64,000 bases of DNA from Paenibacillus ginsengarvi. GTDB lineage: Bacteria; Bacillota; Bacilli; Paenibacillales; NBRC-103111. Under the pieces are notes generated by a model. That model was not told the origin of the DNA and did no database searches. It saw only the letters and a program-made list of their open reading frames with translations. Position numbers and translations under genes: made by a program. Positions 8,886-17,147 of the stretch are shown in pieces (positions within the stretch are counted from its first letter, which is position 1; each line of letters opens with the position of its first letter). The stretch is taken from positions 1-64,000 of the forward strand of contig NZ_RBAH01000004.1 in assembly GCF_003626695.1 (NCBI RefSeq), given 5' to 3'.

Positions 8886-10559
8886 ATGGAAATAACGAAT
8901 GACCATTTTTTATACGATCTAATCGCCAAGGAACTGGAGGCGAACCCGTTCGGCAGACCTATGTGCACCCGATTCCCACCCGAACCGAACGGCTATCTGC
9001 ATATCGGAAGCGCCTATGCGATCCACACGAATTATATGCTGGCGCACAAGTACGGCGGCGCCTTTCACCTGCGTTTTGACGATACGAATCCGCTGAAGGA
9101 AGATATTGAATATGTGAACGCGATTATCGAGGACCTGAAATGGCTCGGGTACGATCCAGGGGAGTGCATCTTCTACGGATCGGACTATTCGGAGACGAAT
9201 TATAACGCGGCCATCAAGCTGATCGAGCGCGGTAAAGCGTACGTATGCTACTTGTCGCCGGAGCAAATGACCTCCTATCGCGGAACGCTAACGGAGCCGG
9301 GAACGAACAGCCCGTACCGGGACCGGTCCGTAGAGGAAAACCTGGAGCTGTTCGGGAAAATGAAAAACGGCGACTTTCCGACCGCCTCCAAAGTGCTCCG
9401 CGCCAAAATCGACATGAGCTCGCCGAATATGAATATGCGGGACCCGGTCCTGTACCGGATCATTCATGCGGAGCATTACAGAACGGGCAGCGACTGGTGC
9501 ATCTACCCGATGTACGACTTCGCTCATCCGATCCAGGACGCGATCGAAGGCATTACGTATTCGCTGTGTTCGATCGAATTTAAAGATCACCGCCCGCTGT
9601 ACGAATGGGTGCTCCGGGAGCTGGAGCTTGAAGAACCTCCGCGTCAGCGGGAGTTTGGCCGGTTAAACTTGACGGGAGTCGTGACGAGCAAACGTTTTTT
9701 GCGGGAGCTGGTGGCGGGCGGTTATGTGGACGGCTGGGACGATCCGAGGCTGCCGACCATACGCGGGCTGCGGAGAAGAGGCTTCACGCCGGAAAGCATC
9801 CGCAGCTTCATAGCGGACATCGGCGGCATTCGGACCCAGGCAACCGTAGATATTGCGATGCTGGAGCATTCGCTGAGGCAGGATCTTAAAGCGAAAACGG
9901 CAAGCGTCATGGCGGTGCTCCGTCCGCTCAAGGTCGTCATTACGAACTATCCGGACGATACGGTCGAGCTGCTGCCGATTGAGAACAACAGCGAGAACGA
10001 AGCGCTCGGGAAACGGGAAGTCCCGTTCTCGAAAACGATCTACATCGAGCGCGACGATTATATGGAGCAACCCCCCGGCGATTTTCACCGGTTGGCGCCG
10101 GGAAAGGAAGTCCGGCTTAAGGGAGCGTACTTTATCCGCTGCGAAGAAGCGGTCAAGGACCCGGACACCGGCGAAATTACGGAGCTTCGCTGCACGTACG
10201 ACCCGCTGACGAAAAGCGGCAGCGGCTTTACGGGGCGCAAGGTGAAGGGCACGATTCACTGGGTATCCGCAGCGCACGCGGTGCGGGCCGACGTATTTTT
10301 GTATGAGCCGCTCTTGCTGCATCAGGACGTGCCCTCGGACGAAGACGGCGACTGGAGCGGCTCGATCAATCCCGACTCGCTCGTCGTCGTATACGATTGC
10401 CTGCTCGAGGCGTTTGCGGGAACGCTAAAGCCGGAACAAAAGGTACAGTTTTTCCGCCATGGCTATTTTTGCGCGGACAGCAAGCTTTCCACGGACGAGA
10501 AGCTCGTCTTTAACCGGATCGTACTGTTAAAAGATTCGTGGCGCAAACGGACGACGTAA
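8886..10559 (+). CDS. glnS: Glutaminyl-tRNA synthetase with altered HIGH motif
   Basis: Charges tRNA-Gln with glutamine; 557 aa, matching E. coli GlnRS in size and layout. The Rossmann core carries RFPPEPNGYLHIGS (29-42), so the ATP-site HIGH motif reads HIGS, encoded CAT ATC GGA AGC. The second motif is VTSKR (266-270). Glutamine-specificity residues known from E. coli are kept: Asp of LRFDD (about 66), Tyr and His of YPMYDFAH (210, 214) and Cys of SLCSIEF (228). The C-terminal beta-barrels are present. AGGAGG precedes the ATG. Presence of GlnRS, and control by a Gln T-box, mean direct charging may coexist with the GatCAB route usual in Firmicutes. Confidence 0.93.
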   Translation: MEITNDHFLYDLIAKELEANPFGRPMCTRFPPEPNGYLHIGSAYAIHTNYMLAHKYGGAFHLRFDDTNPLKEDIEYVNAIIEDLKWLGYDPGECIFYGSDYSETNYNAAIKLIERGKAYVCYLSPEQMTSYRGTLTEPGTNSPYRDRSVEENLELFGKMKNGDFPTASKVLRAKIDMSSPNMNMRDPVLYRIIHAEHYRTGSDWCIYPMYDFAHPIQDAIEGITYSLCSIEFKDHRPLYEWVLRELELEEPPRQREFGRLNLTGVVTSKRFLRELVAGGYVDGWDDPRLPTIRGLRRRGFTPESIRSFIADIGGIRTQATVDIAMLEHSLRQDLKAKTASVMAVLRPLKVVITNYPDDTVELLPIENNSENEALGKREVPFSKTIYIERDDYMEQPPGDFHRLAPGKEVRLKGAYFIRCEEAVKDPDTGEITELRCTYDPLTKSGSGFTGRKVKGTIHWVSAAHAVRADVFLYEPLLLHQDVPSDEDGDWSGSINPDSLVVVYDCLLEAFAGTLKPEQKVQFFRHGYFCADSKLSTDEKLVFNRIVLLKDSWRKRTT

Positions 10560-10686
10560 CGCGCCTCCCTCCTCCCTATCGGTTTGACTTGGAGAGACCG
10601 CTGAATTATGATCGAAGTATTCGTTTATAAAATCAGTCCGCTAGTAATTTGATAAATTATTATCCCATCCAAAGTGAGGAAACTTT

Positions 10687-11166
10687 ATGAACATACCAAC
10701 AACGCTCAAGCATAAGCCGGTGATCGTCTCGGAGCATTACGAACGCATCGACGGGCGAAGCGCGATGAATACCGACGCCAAAGGCCTTTCGCTCGGCCTG
10801 GCTCAGTGGAACGATCGCGGCAAGGTCGACATTTCGGCCAAAGTATGGAGACATACCGGAGAAAAATGGTCCCGGCAGTCGGAGGAGCTGCCCCTGCATC
10901 GCGTGCTTGATCTCGCGATCCTGATCTGCCGCTCCATGGCCCATTTTCGCGAGGCGTACAGATACGAGCATTTATACGATCCCGCCAATCCCGTCATCGA
11001 TCGGGTCGGATTGCAAGGGGACGCCCTAACCGTCGCCGTCTGCACCGAAAACGAGAAAATCAACGAAGATATCAAGCTGTTTAGTCAGGCGTTAAGCAAC
11101 GACGATGAGCTGAATGGGGAGCGTCTGCGCACGTTATCGCGGATTTTGAAAGAGATGGGGTATTAA
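10687..11166 (+). CDS. Conserved hypothetical protein (possibly DUF6530)
   Basis: A 159-aa soluble protein without signal or membrane segment. It contains KGLSLGLAQWNDRGKVDISAKVWRH and the segment PLHRVLDLAILICRSM, which I associate loosely with a small Firmicute family of unknown function; the DUF number is from memory and uncertain. No catalytic pattern is visible. AGTGAGGA precedes the ATG by 7 bases. It stands alone between glnS and a terminator. Confidence 0.6.
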   Translation: MNIPTTLKHKPVIVSEHYERIDGRSAMNTDAKGLSLGLAQWNDRGKVDISAKVWRHTGEKWSRQSEELPLHRVLDLAILICRSMAHFREAYRYEHLYDPANPVIDRVGLQGDALTVAVCTENEKINEDIKLFSQALSNDDELNGERLRTLSRILKEMGY

Positions 11167-11186
11167 ACCCTGAGGCTTACAACCTG

Positions 11187-11214
11187 AATAAGAGCCCTAC
11201 TGCGGGCTCTTATT
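11187..11214. terminator. Bidirectional terminator
   Basis: AATAAGAGCCC pairs with GGGCTCTTATT around a 6-base loop, between two convergent genes. AT-rich flanks on both sides suit termination in both directions. Confidence 0.75.
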
Positions 11215-11240
11215 TATGTTTTTCAACTGAAGCACGGCTT

Positions 11241-12314
11241 CTAGCCCAGCGGATTTCCATCCGATCCAATCTCGCAAATGCCGGAAAACTCCTCGTTTTT
11301 CCCCTCGGTATACCGGCCGCCTTGCCCACACACAAATTCCTCGAAAAACGAGGAAGCCGCCTCCGTAATGGCCTGATGCTTCACTGCCACATCAGACTCG
11401 CCTAAGTGGAGAGGCACATCGCTAAACGTCAAATGATGGGCTCCGCATACTTTTACAAACGATCGGTATCCCTTCAAGACGTTCGCCAAAAACTGTTGAC
11501 CGTCCCTCGTTTCGCGTGCGAGCCGCTCCTTCCAACCGTCCAGGATCACCAGCTCATAGGTCGACGATTGCTGCCGCATCAATAGAACCGGCGTGTTTAT
11601 CGGCTGCCTGTCCGTACCGAAAAGATGAAGACTCGGGTCTAGCAGAACGGCCGCCTTCGGACGCGAATCCCGCTGTATCACCCGATAAACGGCCGCACCG
11701 CCGAGTGAATGGCCGATCAAGCCGATTCTCTGCGTATCAAGCCGATTGCGGAGCAGCTCATCTGTTTCGTCAAGTTTGGGCAACAGGTCTAGCACGTAAC
11801 GAATATCATCGGCTCTGATCGTCAGCAGCCGTTCCCATTCGACGGAATCGTCGCTTGTCAGCTCGGCAAGAGGCTTCAATTGCTTCACATAGGCGCCTTC
11901 CGGAAAAACAGTAAATACGGATTCATACGTCGCTCCGACGGTTACCACAATAAACCCGCGAGCAACGAGCTTCGAGACGTGAAACCAGTACATATCCCTT
12001 TCGACGCCGAAAGCGGGAGCGTGTATAATGACAGGAAACCGTCTGGCGTCCTCCGGCAGGTTGAGATTATGGTACACATTCGTTCTTAACGCATTTAAGG
12101 CAGCCAAATCCGCACCCGACTGTTCGAAAAAACGAATCGCAGTCTCCTCGCCCGGATGGAACAACTCGGGATACACGAGTTTCCTAGCCCCTTGATCCGT
12201 GTCGCCGGAAGGATAATAAACGCTGATCATGAAGCGCCGTTTCGTGCCGTCATTTGCGAACGGATTGTCTCTGCCTGCATCTATTACTTCTCTAACCGTT
12301 CGGCCGATTCTCAC
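11241..12314 (-). CDS. Alpha/beta hydrolase, PAF-acetylhydrolase/dienelactone-hydrolase-like
   Basis: Cytoplasmic serine hydrolase of 357 aa, GTG start 9 bases after GGAGG. The order of motifs is PVIIHAPAFGVERDMYWFHV (oxyanion strand region), nucleophile elbow GHSLGG near residue 200, Asp of VLLDPSLH near 226, and a C-terminal HHLTFSD His. This resembles the platelet-activating-factor acetylhydrolase-like group found in bacilli. Substrate unknown; esterase or lactonase activity is a reasonable guess. It is 42 bases downstream of the kinase-like gene and could be the last gene of that three-gene minus-strand unit. Confidence 0.8.
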   Translation of the reverse strand: MRIGRTVREVIDAGRDNPFANDGTKRRFMISVYYPSGDTDQGARKLVYPELFHPGEETAIRFFEQSGADLAALNALRTNVYHNLNLPEDARRFPVIIHAPAFGVERDMYWFHVSKLVARGFIVVTVGATYESVFTVFPEGAYVKQLKPLAELTSDDSVEWERLLTIRADDIRYVLDLLPKLDETDELLRNRLDTQRIGLIGHSLGGAAVYRVIQRDSRPKAAVLLDPSLHLFGTDRQPINTPVLLMRQQSSTYELVILDGWKERLARETRDGQQFLANVLKGYRSFVKVCGAHHLTFSDVPLHLGESDVAVKHQAITEAASSFFEEFVCGQGGRYTEGKNEEFSGICEIGSDGNPLG

Positions 12315-12356
12315 AATCTGTTTCCTCCTTCCTGGATATCCGTTCTGATAGTTCCT

Positions 12357-13736
12357 TCATAGGGTGCGAATCAGTTTACGGATCACCCGCGCGTAGTAAT
12401 ATTGCCGCCGTTCGAGCGTCCATGCGTCCGGCGAGCCAAAGGGAGGGACGCGCCACTTCAGCGCTTCTCTGATTTCTCGCAGCCACACACTGTCTCCGAT
12501 GGCGAAATACAAGTTCCTCGTCTCATCAACGAGGCTATAAAGCTCCGCTAAGCTTTCAGCCGTCCCGTAGCGGCTCCACTGCTGCAAATACGCATCCCGC
12601 ACATAAGCCCGATCCGAATCGCTCACCGTCCTCCGTATCACGTTCAGAAATGCGGAAAGGCCGAAAAACGGATGGGAAATGTCCGACCATGCCCAGTCGA
12701 AAAACAGGATGCCCTGATCGGTAAAACGAATATTGCCCGGCCTCAGGTCGGCATGATTCAAGCAGTCGGGTATTGCAGAAGAAGCGATACGTTCGCACAT
12801 GCTCCGCCAGTACGGCATGCTACCAGCCAGCTTCTCAAGCTCCTCCGCCGTCAGCCGATACGGGGAGTCCCCAAGCAGCAAAGCCGCCGTTTCGCTAACC
12901 GACTCCGCCAATTCGGCAAGCTGGGAGGTTCGATGCAAACGAAACGGATACGAAAGCTGCGGCGTTATGCGCTGGATGGAGGCGAGCTGAATCCGGGCGT
13001 ATTCCCGCACGATCTCGGCAAGCTGCTCCTTGTCCGCGTGAGCCGGCAGGTCGCATCCCCCCATATCTTCCATCAGCACGCTGCCGCTGTCCGAATCGGC
13101 CGCAACCCAGACCGGAAGCGGTGCCATGTTCCACTCTCGCAGCACCTTCGTTATTTCCAGTTCGCGGACGAAAATGGAAGCGCTTATTTTCAAATAGCGA
13201 TCGGCTCCATCCGCCCTGCAGCGGAATACCGAGGATACATAAGCATTTTTCAGTTGCTCGATCTCGGTACCCTTATCCCGGTCACGGATCGGCGTTTCCG
13301 CCGTAAAGCCGATCAAACGTTCCAAATAGGGTCGAAACCCCGTTTCCACCCAGGGCATCACCCGGCTGCTGCGGTAATGGTCCGGCAAATGCAACAGCAC
13401 GTCCCGCAGCTGCGAATGCTCCGGATACGCAGCCGCCGCGGCCAAATACGGAATCCACGCGTCATCGGGGGCATCATCATCGCTGCCACATGCAGCTTCC
13501 AGCACCATTATGGTGATATCCGCCGCCGCCGACTCCAGCATATACGTTCTGAATACCGGAATCGCATACCGCTGTTCGAACCAGTACAAGTACGGAGCCG
13601 GATTATCGAAGCCAATCTGCTCGGCAACTCCGAATTCATAAACAGGGATGCGCATAACCCCATCGACAGGCGTCATAAAGACGCGGGTTCCGTTATCGCG
13701 CGCGAGCAAAAAGTATAGCGGCTTGGACGCCGTCAT
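12357..13736 (-). CDS. APH-family kinase (aminoglycoside phosphotransferase fold) with N-terminal extension
   Basis: 459-aa protein. Residues from about 170 onward form a kinase-like phosphotransferase: a nucleotide-binding part (YLKISASIFVRELEITKVLREW), the catalytic loop CLNHADLRPGNIRF (HxDxxxxN) and the metal-binding ILFFDWAWSDISHP. The first 150 residues are a separate region of unknown function. ATG 13736 overlaps the stop of the upstream nucleotidyltransferase gene by four bases (ATGA), so the two are translationally coupled. Substrate unknown; the fold covers antibiotics, choline, homoserine and others, so resistance should not be assumed. Confidence 0.75.
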   Translation of the reverse strand: MTASKPLYFLLARDNGTRVFMTPVDGVMRIPVYEFGVAEQIGFDNPAPYLYWFEQRYAIPVFRTYMLESAAADITIMVLEAACGSDDDAPDDAWIPYLAAAAAYPEHSQLRDVLLHLPDHYRSSRVMPWVETGFRPYLERLIGFTAETPIRDRDKGTEIEQLKNAYVSSVFRCRADGADRYLKISASIFVRELEITKVLREWNMAPLPVWVAADSDSGSVLMEDMGGCDLPAHADKEQLAEIVREYARIQLASIQRITPQLSYPFRLHRTSQLAELAESVSETAALLLGDSPYRLTAEELEKLAGSMPYWRSMCERIASSAIPDCLNHADLRPGNIRFTDQGILFFDWAWSDISHPFFGLSAFLNVIRRTVSDSDRAYVRDAYLQQWSRYGTAESLAELYSLVDETRNLYFAIGDSVWLREIREALKWRVPPFGSPDAWTLERRQYYYARVIRKLIRTL

Positions 13737-14764
13737 CTCGGCTCCCCTCCCTTCTCCAGCGAAAATATCGACCCTCCGAGCTGCACCATCCGCTCCCGCC
13801 ATACGGCGAACTCATCCGCGTCCCGGGGAATGGCAAGCCATTCCGTATCGCCTGTCTCCGCCCCGTTCATGACGCTTCTCAGCTCATACCGCCCGAACAC
13901 CCGCAGCACATCGCGGGCGTCCTGAATTTCGCTCACGTCTTCTCCAATCATCCGTCTGGACGCATACGACAGCCTGTGCCTCTCCCGGACCCACTCCGGC
14001 GAACGCTGTATTCGCTCCAGGACAGAACTGTCGTCCAGCTTTTTGAGCGTATGGAACCGTTCGGCCAGATCCCGGCAACCGCGAAGCTCCGCAAGCCGTT
14101 CGAATCTCGTCCCGAGACGGGCGAACGAGTTGTCGCGATCCCCCCAGCTTTCCAGCACATACGTCCGCAATAGCTCGATAGCTTCATGGCCGTAATACGC
14201 CGCTTTCGCCCATAGCCGGTTCTCAATCGCCTCGTCAAGCTCCAGCAGACTTATTTCAAAGCGTCTCCTAAGCTTACTCCGTCTTAACGCTGTCACTTCC
14301 GGAGCGAACCGATTCCGCCGAATCCATTCCAGCAGATCAGCGCCGATCCTTTCCGGATCGTAAACCGCTTGTCCCAGGTACGCTTTGTCCAGGCTATGAT
14401 ACACGGACAAATTGTCGAACAAGCCCTCGAAGACGGTACTGTCCACGTTCACGACATCGGCAGCCAGATCTGCGGACCAATAGAGCGTTCCTACATCGAG
14501 CGCGGTACGCCAGCCTTCCCGCTCCCACTCCTCGATCAGCTCTGCCCTGAGCTGCTTAATTCGCTCGTTCGCGGTGAGCTCCCGTCCCGGCTCGTAGATC
14601 GGGATGATATCGATGTCCGATAATGGCCACGGCTCCCCGCGTCCGAGGCTGCCCCCGAGAATAAGCGCCTTTACGCCCTCGCTGCGGCGAAACGTTTCCA
14701 CCGTCTGCAGCGCTCTCCGTTCCAGAATGGCTTTCCAATCGGCCAAATAATCGATCTCGTTCAT
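13733..14764 (-). CDS. Nucleotidyltransferase-domain protein
   Basis: 343-aa protein with a Pol-beta-type nucleotidyltransferase core near its N-terminus: GGSLGRGEPWPLSDIDIIPIY gives the GS...DxD signature, and a third acidic site is likely in ALDVGTLYW. The rest is helical, similar in plan to kanamycin/streptomycin nucleotidyltransferases. GGGGGAG precedes ATG 14764. Coupled by ATGA overlap to an APH-type kinase, which suggests both act on one substrate or pathway. Antibiotic modification is possible, but a housekeeping or natural-product role is equally open. Confidence 0.75.
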   Translation of the reverse strand: MNEIDYLADWKAILERRALQTVETFRRSEGVKALILGGSLGRGEPWPLSDIDIIPIYEPGRELTANERIKQLRAELIEEWEREGWRTALDVGTLYWSADLAADVVNVDSTVFEGLFDNLSVYHSLDKAYLGQAVYDPERIGADLLEWIRRNRFAPEVTALRRSKLRRRFEISLLELDEAIENRLWAKAAYYGHEAIELLRTYVLESWGDRDNSFARLGTRFERLAELRGCRDLAERFHTLKKLDDSSVLERIQRSPEWVRERHRLSYASRRMIGEDVSEIQDARDVLRVFGRYELRSVMNGAETGDTEWLAIPRDADEFAVWRERMVQLGGSIFSLEKGGEPR

Positions 14765-14885
14765 GTCCGCTCCCCCGTTTTCCCGTACGATATCCGATTT
14801 CTCAACTCCCATCTTATCCGTACCAGCTGCGCAAGGAAAAGGAATGATTCGCTATATTCATTTTGTATGGGGGTCTTAAATCCGA

Positions 14886-14914
14886 TTGACAGGATGCGGC
14901 GGGGATGTTACGAT
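14886..14914 (+). promoter_or_regulatory. Promoter of YezD copy 2
   Basis: TTGACA (14886-14891), 17-base spacer, TACGAT (14909-14914). Confidence 0.65.
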
Positions 14915-14925
14915 CCCTTCATAGT

Positions 14926-14948
14926 ATTCATAGTAAATTAATAGGAAT
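14926..14948. promoter_or_regulatory. Inverted repeat after YezD-2 promoter, likely sulfur operator
   Basis: ATTC-n-TA ... TA-n-GAAT with the right arm ATAGGAAT. It sits about 12 bases after the -10 box, the same position as the palindrome at the sulfate operon, and shares ATAGGA-T with it. CymR-type control is inferred. Confidence 0.45.
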
Positions 14949-14989
14949 AATGAGTATTGAAGATGACAGCTTGAATGGAGGCATTGCGA

Positions 14990-15190
14990 ATGGGCAATGG
15001 GGTTCAGCTTGACGAAACGTGGACCAAGCGAATATTGGACACCGTCAAAGGAATGGAATACGGCAATGTGAATATTATCGTACATGCCGGCAAAATCGTA
15101 CAAATCGAGCGCACCGAGCGGAAAAGGTTCGACACCCCTGCCCTCAGTCCGGTCCGCAATCCCTCCGGCACGCTCCAAAAGCGAGGGTAG
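14990..15190 (+). CDS. YezD family (DUF2292) small protein, copy 2
   Basis: 66-aa paralogue of the protein at 6905: LDETWTKRILDTVKGMEYGNVNIIVHAGKIVQIERTERKRFDTP. ATG 14990 is preceded by GGAGG with 8 bases spacing; the ATG at 14975 overlaps that ribosome site and is rejected. It is monocistronic with its own promoter, operator-like repeat and terminator. Function is unknown; the shared control signal with the sulfate operon suggests a role when sulfur is scarce (inference). Confidence 0.85.
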   Translation: MGNGVQLDETWTKRILDTVKGMEYGNVNIIVHAGKIVQIERTERKRFDTPALSPVRNPSGTLQKRG

Positions 15191-15241
15191 CTGGCACGCC
15201 GCTCCAAGGCGCAGTACAGCTTGAACCCTGTTCGCCGCAAA

Positions 15242-15286
15242 AAAGCCCGCCTGTTCCAATAAAGGAACGGACGGGCTTGCCTTTTT
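15242..15286 (+). terminator. Terminator of YezD copy 2
   Basis: AAGCCCG and CGGGCTT with inner GTTCC/GGAAC form a long stem, followed by CTTTTT. It also lies after the end of the minus-strand gene and may serve both. Confidence 0.75.
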
Positions 15287-15295
15287 AACCTCCGC

Positions 15296-16438
15296 TTAAT
15301 CTCCGCCGCCTCCGCAGCCCGACGAAGAGCTGCAGGACGAGGAACCCGAATCGCCCGAGGACGAAGAGTCGGAGGAGGAAGAATCCGAGGAGGAATCCCC
15401 GGAGTCCCCTCCGTCACTGGTGCCGCCTCCGTCCCGGCCCAAGGAATCGTCCGCGATTAGGGTCGCCGTGCAGGAAGAACTGCCGCAAGAAGCGTTGTTC
15501 CGCTTCTCCTCCTCCGGCATGATTTCCTCCATCTGCTGCGTATAACGCTCGGGATCGAGAACGGAAAACATCAGCATCGACGACGCCAGCGCCCCGAAAG
15601 CGACTCCGCCTGCCGCCCCTGACATCGAGGACGTCACGGAGGAGCGGTTTGCCGTCATCCCGGAGCTGTCCGCTGCCGCACCCGCGCGGGTGATCTGCTC
15701 CTTCGCCATGTGGATGAGCAGCGCGATCGTCTCCTCCACTTCGGGATTGTACTCCGCCGCCCGCGCGTGGAACAGCGCCGCGGCGATCCTCTCCTCAGAC
15801 TCCCATCCCAGCATATCGAGCTTTTCGCGGTCCAGCGGATAACGGAAAAATCCGCGCCATATGCGCCCGCTATACGGCGTCTGAGCGAACAGATGGCTGT
15901 ACACCCAGTCGAACCAGGCCCGTTCCCCTTGCATCGACACCGGCTCACCGTGCGGGGCGTGATGAATCGTCCGCCCGTTCCAGTGCTGGCAAAACCGCTC
16001 GTATTCGCGGGTAAACATAAGCATCTCGTGCCATATATCGTCTACTTCGGGACTGAACATTGGCACCTGCTTCAAAACCGTATTCATCAGCAAATACCGT
16101 TTGAGCTCAAGCAGCTTCCACTCGTATTCGGCCTCGCTCATCCGCGCATATTTGCCGAGTACGCGGCGTTTCAGCATATCGCCGAAGTTTTCCGCAAATG
16201 CGAGCTCCAGCTGTCTCGCCGTTTCGTCGAGCGGTATGTCCGCCGCAAGTCCGAGCTGGTCCGGTATCGGGCCCGGCCGATACATACGTTCCGTCTCCGT
16301 CTGCGGGGGCGCCGCTTTCCGCGCTATTCCTTCCGCATGGCCAGGCATACCCGGCGATTTTTTCCTTTTGGCCGACACGACACTTAGAACTACCGCAACA
16401 AGAACTACAATAACGATAGCAATTACGATTCCTTCCAA
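15296..16438 (-). CDS. Membrane-anchored GRDP-like protein with Ser/Gly/Cys-rich tail
   Basis: About 380 aa. One N-terminal membrane helix (GIVIAIVIVVLVAVVLSVV) is followed by a domain containing VDDIWHEMLMFTREYERFCQHWNGRTIHHAPHG, which matches the WH...Y..FC...IHH pattern of the glycine-rich-domain-protein-like family (PF07173). Near residue 280 there is a second Gly/Ala-rich hydrophobic stretch, and the last 60 residues are almost only Ser, Gly, Asp and Cys. TTG 16438 has AAGGAGAG 9 bases upstream; GTG 16480 is an alternative. Role unknown; the His/Trp/Cys pattern could bind metal. Confidence 0.65.
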   Translation of the reverse strand: MEGIVIAIVIVVLVAVVLSVVSAKRKKSPGMPGHAEGIARKAAPPQTETERMYRPGPIPDQLGLAADIPLDETARQLELAFAENFGDMLKRRVLGKYARMSEAEYEWKLLELKRYLLMNTVLKQVPMFSPEVDDIWHEMLMFTREYERFCQHWNGRTIHHAPHGEPVSMQGERAWFDWVYSHLFAQTPYSGRIWRGFFRYPLDREKLDMLGWESEERIAAALFHARAAEYNPEVEETIALLIHMAKEQITRAGAAADSSGMTANRSSVTSSMSGAAGGVAFGALASSMLMFSVLDPERYTQQMEEIMPEEEKRNNASCGSSSCTATLIADDSLGRDGGGTSDGGDSGDSSSDSSSSDSSSSGDSGSSSCSSSSGCGGGGD

Positions 16439-16588
16439 CTTTATCCACTCTCCTTCCGGACCTTCTATATGTAAGTACACCCCTATACAACCACTATATC
16501 ATGCGAGGGGGGCGCGATGTACCCGGTAACGTCTTTTTCTGGTATGATAAAACTACATATTCGCCATAACCCCGCTTGGAGGCTTTTC

Positions 16589-16825
16589 ATGCGCAGCAAA
16601 CGAATCGTTATTCTCGTCATCGCCGAGCTTGTCATCGCGGTTGCATTTGCCTTCGCCTGCGCGCTTGTTCTGCTCTATGAGAAGGACGAGCCGTGGCTGC
16701 TCGCGCTGCTCGTGATTGGAGGAATCGCCGGTCTGCTGAACGGCGCTTACCTCCTGAAGCTGCGCCGCAAGCCGCCCGCGCGCAGACGGCCGGGAATGCC
16801 CCCAACAAAACCGGGCCGCGGCTGA
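16589..16825 (+). CDS. Small two-helix membrane protein
   Basis: 78 aa, ATG 16589 six bases after GGAGG. Two hydrophobic segments (residues 6-31 and 35-57) are separated by the short acidic loop EKDEP, and the C-terminus is basic and proline-rich (RRKPPARRRPGMPPTKPGRG). No family recognised. It is divergent from the GRDP-like gene and convergent with the DUF1450 gene. Confidence 0.65.
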   Translation: MRSKRIVILVIAELVIAVAFAFACALVLLYEKDEPWLLALLVIGGIAGLLNGAYLLKLRRKPPARRRPGMPPTKPGRG

Positions 16826-16863
16826 ACGCGGGCCTGTCTGAGCTTTCTCCCGGGAGAAGAAAA

Positions 16864-16888
16864 ACGGTCCTGCCGACAACAGGACCGT
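16864..16888 (-). terminator. Terminator of the DUF1450 gene
   Basis: ACGGTCCTG and CAGGACCGT form a 9-bp stem with a 7-base loop; on the minus strand it is followed by TTTTC. It also separates the convergent membrane-protein gene. Confidence 0.75.
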
Positions 16889-16896
16889 CTCCGCTT

Positions 16897-17118
16897 TTAT
16901 TTTATAAATTTACCGGCCTTTTCGACTGCCTCGTCCTCGGTCGGCGCCGTAATGTAGCGCCCGTTTACGAAGACGAACGCCGCCCGCGCGCACGGACCGC
17001 AGTACGATTTGCAGCCGACCTTGACGTCAGCGCCCGGAGCCAGCTTTTGCAGCTTGGGCAGCATCGTCTTCACTTTCATATGTTTGCATTTGTCGCATAT
17101 GCGAATATCGTTGGCCAT
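16897..17118 (-). CDS. DUF1450 (YuzB-like) cysteine-rich protein
   Basis: 73 aa with ICDKCKHMK near the start and GCKSYCGPC in the middle, the conserved cysteine layout of DUF1450, a thioredoxin-fold-like group seen throughout Bacillales. It likely binds metal or an Fe-S cluster or acts in thiol chemistry; the role is unproven. GAAGGA precedes the ATG. The gene starts 29 bases after the stop of the HesB-like gene, probably one transcript. Confidence 0.8.
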   Translation of the reverse strand: MANDIRICDKCKHMKVKTMLPKLQKLAPGADVKVGCKSYCGPCARAAFVFVNGRYITAPTEDEAVEKAGKFIK

Positions 17119-17147
17119 GATCCGATCCTTCTTCTTTGCGGCTTTCC

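Noticed and set aside
12357-14764. Firm call as aminoglycoside resistance genes
   Set aside because: Both folds are widely used for other substrates and neither protein closely resembles a named resistance enzyme.
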